Shown piece after piece: positions 30,178 through 33,671 of a stretch of DNA of 33,671 bases. The position numbers and the translations under genes are program-made. The stretch comes from an uncultured Lachnospiraceae bacterium (GTDB lineage Bacteria > Bacillota > Clostridia > Lachnospirales > Lachnospiraceae): assembly GCA_947626365.1 (NCBI GenBank), contig CANQRW010000037.1:1-33671 (forward strand), read 5' to 3'. The notes below the pieces were generated by a model, which did no database searches, was not told the origin of the DNA, and saw nothing but the letters and a program-made list of their open reading frames with translations. Every line of letters begins with the position of its first letter. Within the stretch, counting starts at the first letter, position 1.

Positions 30178-31788
30178 TCAGACGCGCTTCATGCCAACCG
30201 ACGTCAGAAAACGCTCAAACGCCGCACGGCCCTCTTCGGTACATTTATAGACGCCCGCGTCCTCCAGCACCTTCTCAAATACCAGACCCACCTCATGTTT
30301 CAGTATCTCCTGCACATTCTCCGCCGTAATGCTCTCGTACTTCGGCGTAAATTCCTTCACCCAGTCCGCGTGCTTGGCAATGGACTCCTCCGACGCCACA
30401 TCCTTTCCGGCGACGATATATTCGCCCAGAAGCGCAAGCTCGTCCTTTAAGCGGGCCGGCAGCACCGCCAGGCCCATGACCTCGATCAGACCGATATTCT
30501 CCTTCTTGATGTGATGCAGGTTCTGGTGCGGATGATAGACGCCGAGCGGGAATTCCTCCGTCGTGATGTTATTGCGCAGCACCAGATCCAGCTCGTATTT
30601 GCCTCCGGCCCTCCTCGCGATCGGCGTGATCGTGTTATGAGGCTCGCCGTCCGTCTCCGCAAAGAGAAACGCCGCCTCGTCCGTATAGACGCGCCAGGCC
30701 GCCAGGATCTCCGTCGCCAGTTCCACGAGCCGGTCCGAATCATCGGCCCGCAGGCGCAGCACTGACATCGGCCAGTAGACGATGCCGGCCTCGACGTCCT
30801 CATAACCGGCCTTCGTATACAAGCGCTCCATCGGGGCCTTCGCCATCGCGAACGTGTAATGTCCGCCCTGGAAATGGTCATGGCTTAAGATCGAGCCTCC
30901 CACGATGGGCAGATCCGCGTTGGAGCCCAGGAAATAGTGCGGGAACAGCTTCACGAAGTCAAACAGCTTCTGAAACGCCGCCTTCTCGATCTTCATCGGC
31001 ACATGCCGTCCGTTAAAGACGATGCAGTGCTCATTATAGTAGACATAGGGCGAATACTGGAAGCCCCACTGACTGCCGTTAATCGTAACCGGAATGATCC
31101 GGTGGTTGTCCCGGGCCGGATGGTTCACGCGCCCGGCATAGCCCACATTCTCCATGCACAGCAGGCACTTCGGATAGCCGCTCTGTTTCGCCAGCTTGGC
31201 CGCCGCAATGGCCTTCGGATCCTTTTCCGGCTTGGAAAGATTCACCGTAATGTCCAGGTCGCCGTATTTGGTCTTCGTCACCCATTTCATGTCCTTGCAG
31301 ACACGATATCGGCGGATGTAGTCGGAATCCTGACTCAGCTTGTAGAAATAATCCGTCGCCTCCTCCGCCGAACGCTCATAGCTTTTCCAGAAATGTTCCA
31401 CCACCTCGTGAGGCATCGGCATCAGGCAGTTCATCAGCTTCGTGTCAAACAGATCACGGTAGGTGACTGTATTTTCCTTTAAAACGCCGGTCTCGGCGGC
31501 ATAGTCCAAAAGCTCGGCCAGAATCGCCTCCAGATCCGCATAGTAAGGGCGTCCGTCAGCCCCATTCTCAGTTCCGGCCGCATCTGCCGGAGTCACAACC
31601 CCGCTCTCAGCTTCGGACGCACCTGCCGGCCTCGCAGCCGCGCAGTCCGCCCCCGGCTGCGGCTCCTCATATTCATCCATCTGCATCCGCTCCAGGATGC
31701 GGTTCGTCACATAGATCCGATCCGTCTCCTGAATCAGTTCCGCGTCAATCCCATACTGTACCAGTTTCGCAATCGCTTCGTATACCAT
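30178..31788 (-). CDS. galT: UDP-glucose--hexose-1-phosphate uridylyltransferase, class II
   Basis: A 536-residue GalT of the Firmicutes class II type (about 500 residues). It interconverts galactose-1-phosphate and UDP-galactose in the Leloir pathway. Supporting segments are GGSILSHDHFQGG, which carries the active-site His block, PHNTITPIARR and GVYHPHQNLHHIKKENIGLIEVMG near the C-terminus, typical of the class. The linker around residues 40-80 is an Ala/Gly/Asp-rich insertion. The ATG at 31788 follows AGGAGGGAAAGT. The gap to the upstream Gx gene is 77 bases, so they may share a transcript. Confidence 0.95.
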   Translation of the reverse strand: MVYEAIAKLVQYGIDAELIQETDRIYVTNRILERMQMDEYEEPQPGADCAAARPAGASEAESGVVTPADAAGTENGADGRPYYADLEAILAELLDYAAETGVLKENTVTYRDLFDTKLMNCLMPMPHEVVEHFWKSYERSAEEATDYFYKLSQDSDYIRRYRVCKDMKWVTKTKYGDLDITVNLSKPEKDPKAIAAAKLAKQSGYPKCLLCMENVGYAGRVNHPARDNHRIIPVTINGSQWGFQYSPYVYYNEHCIVFNGRHVPMKIEKAAFQKLFDFVKLFPHYFLGSNADLPIVGGSILSHDHFQGGHYTFAMAKAPMERLYTKAGYEDVEAGIVYWPMSVLRLRADDSDRLVELATEILAAWRVYTDEAAFLFAETDGEPHNTITPIARRAGGKYELDLVLRNNITTEEFPLGVYHPHQNLHHIKKENIGLIEVMGLAVLPARLKDELALLGEYIVAGKDVASEESIAKHADWVKEFTPKYESITAENVQEILKHEVGLVFEKVLEDAGVYKCTEEGRAAFERFLTSVGMKRV

Positions 31789-31865
31789 ACTTTCCCTCCT
31801 GTTCTCGCCCGGCGCTTCCGGCCTCTGCCGCTCGAATCTGCTATCCGGCTTAAATCCTGGCCGCT

Positions 31866-32420
31866 TTACATTCTGCTTTTGCCTCGCCCGGCGCTTCCGC
31901 TTTCCCGCAGAAATTCCCGCACCGCCTTCCGAATCCGCGCCGTCACCAGCCCGCCCAGAAGCCCGATCACCGCTCCCGCGATGCAGCCGGCGGCCATCAG
32001 AAACGGCAGATAATAGAACACTCCCGGCGTCTGTGTCACAAACGCCGCCACCGCCAGCTGTCCGATGTTATGCCCCACCCCGCCGATCACGCTGACTCCG
32101 GTCTGGTCAAACCATCCAAGCTTCTTCACGGTCGCCATCAGAAGCAGGCTTAACGCGCCGCCCGCCAGACTGTACATCATGCTGAACGTATTGCTGAACG
32201 TAAACCCCACAAGCACGATCCGCAGAAGCGACACCGCCGCGGTTCCGGCCGCGCCCACGGTATAAAGTCCCACGACGGTCACCAGATTCGCCAGCCCCAG
32301 CTTGACGCCGGGAATCGGAACCGGCAGCGGAAGAATGGCTTCCAGATAGCTCAGGATAAACGCCAGGCCGATCAGCATTCCATAAACCGCCGTCTTCGCC
32401 GCGGCATTTCGCAGCTCCAT
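31866..32420 (-). CDS. Gx transporter family membrane protein (HepA-like)
   Basis: A 184-residue membrane protein with about five to six helices of the Gx transporter/heptaprenyl diphosphate synthase component I (PF07456) type. Typical segments are VYGMLIGLAFILSYLEAILP, GVKLGLANLVTVVGLY and GGVGHNIGQLAVA. Family members often accompany ApbE/NusG-II genes and may transport a cofactor or precursor. The start is ATG 32420, with GGAGG six bases upstream; the ORF starts at 32435 without a better site. Confidence 0.85.
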   Translation of the reverse strand: MELRNAAAKTAVYGMLIGLAFILSYLEAILPLPVPIPGVKLGLANLVTVVGLYTVGAAGTAAVSLLRIVLVGFTFSNTFSMMYSLAGGALSLLLMATVKKLGWFDQTGVSVIGGVGHNIGQLAVAAFVTQTPGVFYYLPFLMAAGCIAGAVIGLLGGLVTARIRKAVREFLRESGSAGRGKSRM

Positions 32421-32473
32421 CTCCGTCCTCCCCATCGCGTGACATTCTCTTCCACTTCTCCTATCGCCTATCT

Positions 32474-32502
32474 ATTCTACCACAGACCAGGCTTTTGCGC
32501 AA
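32474..32502 (-). promoter_or_regulatory. Promoter of the Gx-galT unit
   Basis: On the minus strand TTGCGC (32,502-32,497), a 17-base spacer and TAGAAT (32,479-32,474, preceded by TGG) form a sigma-A promoter about 55 bases before the Gx start. Confidence 0.65.
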
Positions 32503-32549
32503 GAATCTGCGGAATCTCACAGCACTCGGACTTTCCCGGCCGGCCCTCA

Positions 32550-33446
32550 TCACGCTTTTTTGAGGAATCCCACCCCAAGGGGATACGGACCGGTATGCAC
32601 GGCGATCGTGGCGCCGATCTGATACATCCGAATCTGTTCCACATCCAGGATTCCGCTAAACTTCTCCCTGATCCTGGCGAGAAATGCCTCCGCTTCCGGA
32701 ATATCATAGCCATACCCTACATCCACGATATAGTCCGCCATGTTCTCTCCGGCTGCCATCAGGGATTTTACATGGCTGTCCAGGAGATTGATCACGGTTT
32801 CCAGAGATTTCCTTCGGCTTCTTGAAAGACCGGACGGGAATATCTCGCCTTCCTTCAGCGTAATCAGCGGCCGGATCCCCAGCACGGAGGCAGCAAGGCC
32901 GGACAGCTTCCCGATCCGTCCCCCATGCTTTAAGTACTCCACATTTCCCACCGTGAAAAAGATCCTGCCCGTCTCCCGGATGCTTAAGAGACGCCGGATG
33001 GCTTCCTCATAAGGCACGCCCTGCTCCCTCAGCTTCACCGCTTCCAGCACATACATGCCCTGCAGAACCGTGTTTATCGTGGAATCGATGACCTCGATCT
33101 TCGCGTCCGGATAAGTCTCCAGCAAAATGCTCCTGGCATTCATCGCCGCCTGGTAAGAACCGCTGAACTTTACGGTGATGCAGATGCAGATAATGGGAAT
33201 GCCCTGCTTTACATACTTCTCAAAGGAGGCGATGAAATCCTCGATCGACGGAAGGGAGGATTTGGGAAATACGACATTCTCCTTTTCCACCATCTGATCA
33301 TAAAACTTCCGTATAGGCATTTCCTCTATTTCTTTATAATATGTCTTCTCGTCAAATGAGACATAGAACGGAACCACTTCTACTCCCTTATCCTTCGCCA
33401 GCTGCTCCGGCAGATCGCAGGATCCGTCGCTGATGATCTGATACAT
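32550..33446 (-). CDS. DegV-family fatty-acid-binding protein
   Basis: A 298-residue DegV protein (FakB-like), which binds a fatty acid and presents it to a fatty acid kinase. Typical segments are IISDGSCDLPEQLAKDKGVEVVPFYV at the N-terminus (SD-S-x-DLP), the ICICITVKFSGSYQAA loop with the Ser that binds the carboxylate, and EYLKHGGRIGKLSG followed by LGIRPLITLKEGEI. The ATG at 33446 follows GGGAGGGGAATTT. The open frame extends to 33500. The gene stands alone, ending 130 bases before the Gx gene start. Confidence 0.93.
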   Translation of the reverse strand: MYQIISDGSCDLPEQLAKDKGVEVVPFYVSFDEKTYYKEIEEMPIRKFYDQMVEKENVVFPKSSLPSIEDFIASFEKYVKQGIPIICICITVKFSGSYQAAMNARSILLETYPDAKIEVIDSTINTVLQGMYVLEAVKLREQGVPYEEAIRRLLSIRETGRIFFTVGNVEYLKHGGRIGKLSGLAASVLGIRPLITLKEGEIFPSGLSRSRRKSLETVINLLDSHVKSLMAAGENMADYIVDVGYGYDIPEAEAFLARIREKFSGILDVEQIRMYQIGATIAVHTGPYPLGVGFLKKA

Positions 33447-33500
33447 AAATTCCCCTCCCGCTTTCTTGTGTAGTAAACCCTGTTGTTTGGTTTTCCGCAT

Positions 33501-33671
33501 TTCGGTATATAGTTTATTTTACTACATGTTGTAGAATTTGCAAGCTGTTTTCTATGTGGAAGCAGAAAACTTACCCCGGAACAAAAAGTCTCTTCAGGGT
33601 TGTTTCATGAAGAATAATCTTAATCAGAAAAAACGTTGATTATATCGAGAGTTATGGATGGTATACAAATT
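33501..33671. other. Right-edge region, no gene seen
   Basis: AT-rich intergenic DNA upstream of the DegV gene. It contains a small palindrome CTACA-TGT-TGTAG (about 33,521-33,533) near the likely promoter, and GTTTTCT/AGAAAAC arms (about 33,547-33,570). No coding sequence is supported up to the edge. Confidence 0.4.

Overview
The window looks like part of a chromosome from a spore-forming, moderately GC-rich member of the Firmicutes, most likely a Lachnospiraceae/Clostridium-type gut anaerobe. The evidence is two CotF-type spore coat genes, a class II (Firmicutes) GalT, strong AGGAGG ribosome binding sites, and a phage replication module of the kind found in clostridial prophages. I cannot name the species.

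About two thirds of the window (1 to ~23,054) is the right-hand part of a mobile element. It ends inside comM (yifB), whose reading frame is cut after the conserved Ala-Ala-Asn of the AANPCPCG block. From right to left, the order of transcription, the phage-like module is: sigma-70 region 4-like regulator (11.4-11.8 kb), two small proteins, Cas4-like exonuclease (DUF2800), single-strand binding protein (DUF2815), family A DNA polymerase, small proteins including a DUF4406 protein, AEP/D5 primase-helicase, small protein, VRR-NUC nuclease, SNF2 helicase (broken in its Walker A motif), ArpU-like late regulator, unknown protein and HNH endonuclease. The packaging genes should follow to the left, outside the window. 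No integrase, repressor or structural gene is visible here.

The region between the replication module and the comM junction (12.4-23.0 kb) is cargo. It holds (i) a cluster of proteins of unknown function (12.6-16.9 kb), of which two share a C-terminal region ending FDA(R/K)A and three share a V-(S/A)-P-D-R motif; (ii) an AgrC/AgrA-like two-component system (GHKL kinase plus LytTR regulator); (iii) an AT-rich GntR/ABC-ATPase/ABC-2 permease operon with a well-formed promoter and operator; and (iv) a 333-residue protein of unknown function. Two nearly identical tandem 20-bp boxes lie upstream of the LytTR regulator and upstream of the first gene of the unknown cluster. This suggests that the two-component system controls itself and that cluster. 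A GG(A/S)DGPT motif, otherwise known from sodium-pumping decarboxylase beta subunits, occurs in two unrelated cargo proteins.

The right flank (23.05-33.67 kb) is ordinary chromosome: truncated comM, an ABC-F ATPase, a 22-bp tandem repeat array, two coat-protein genes, an EamA permease, an ApbE-type lipoprotein, a PAP2 phosphatase, galT, a Gx (HepA-like) membrane protein and a DegV fatty-acid-binding protein. A 48-bp element with conserved ends occurs in inverted orientation on both sides of the eamA-apbE-PAP2 segment.
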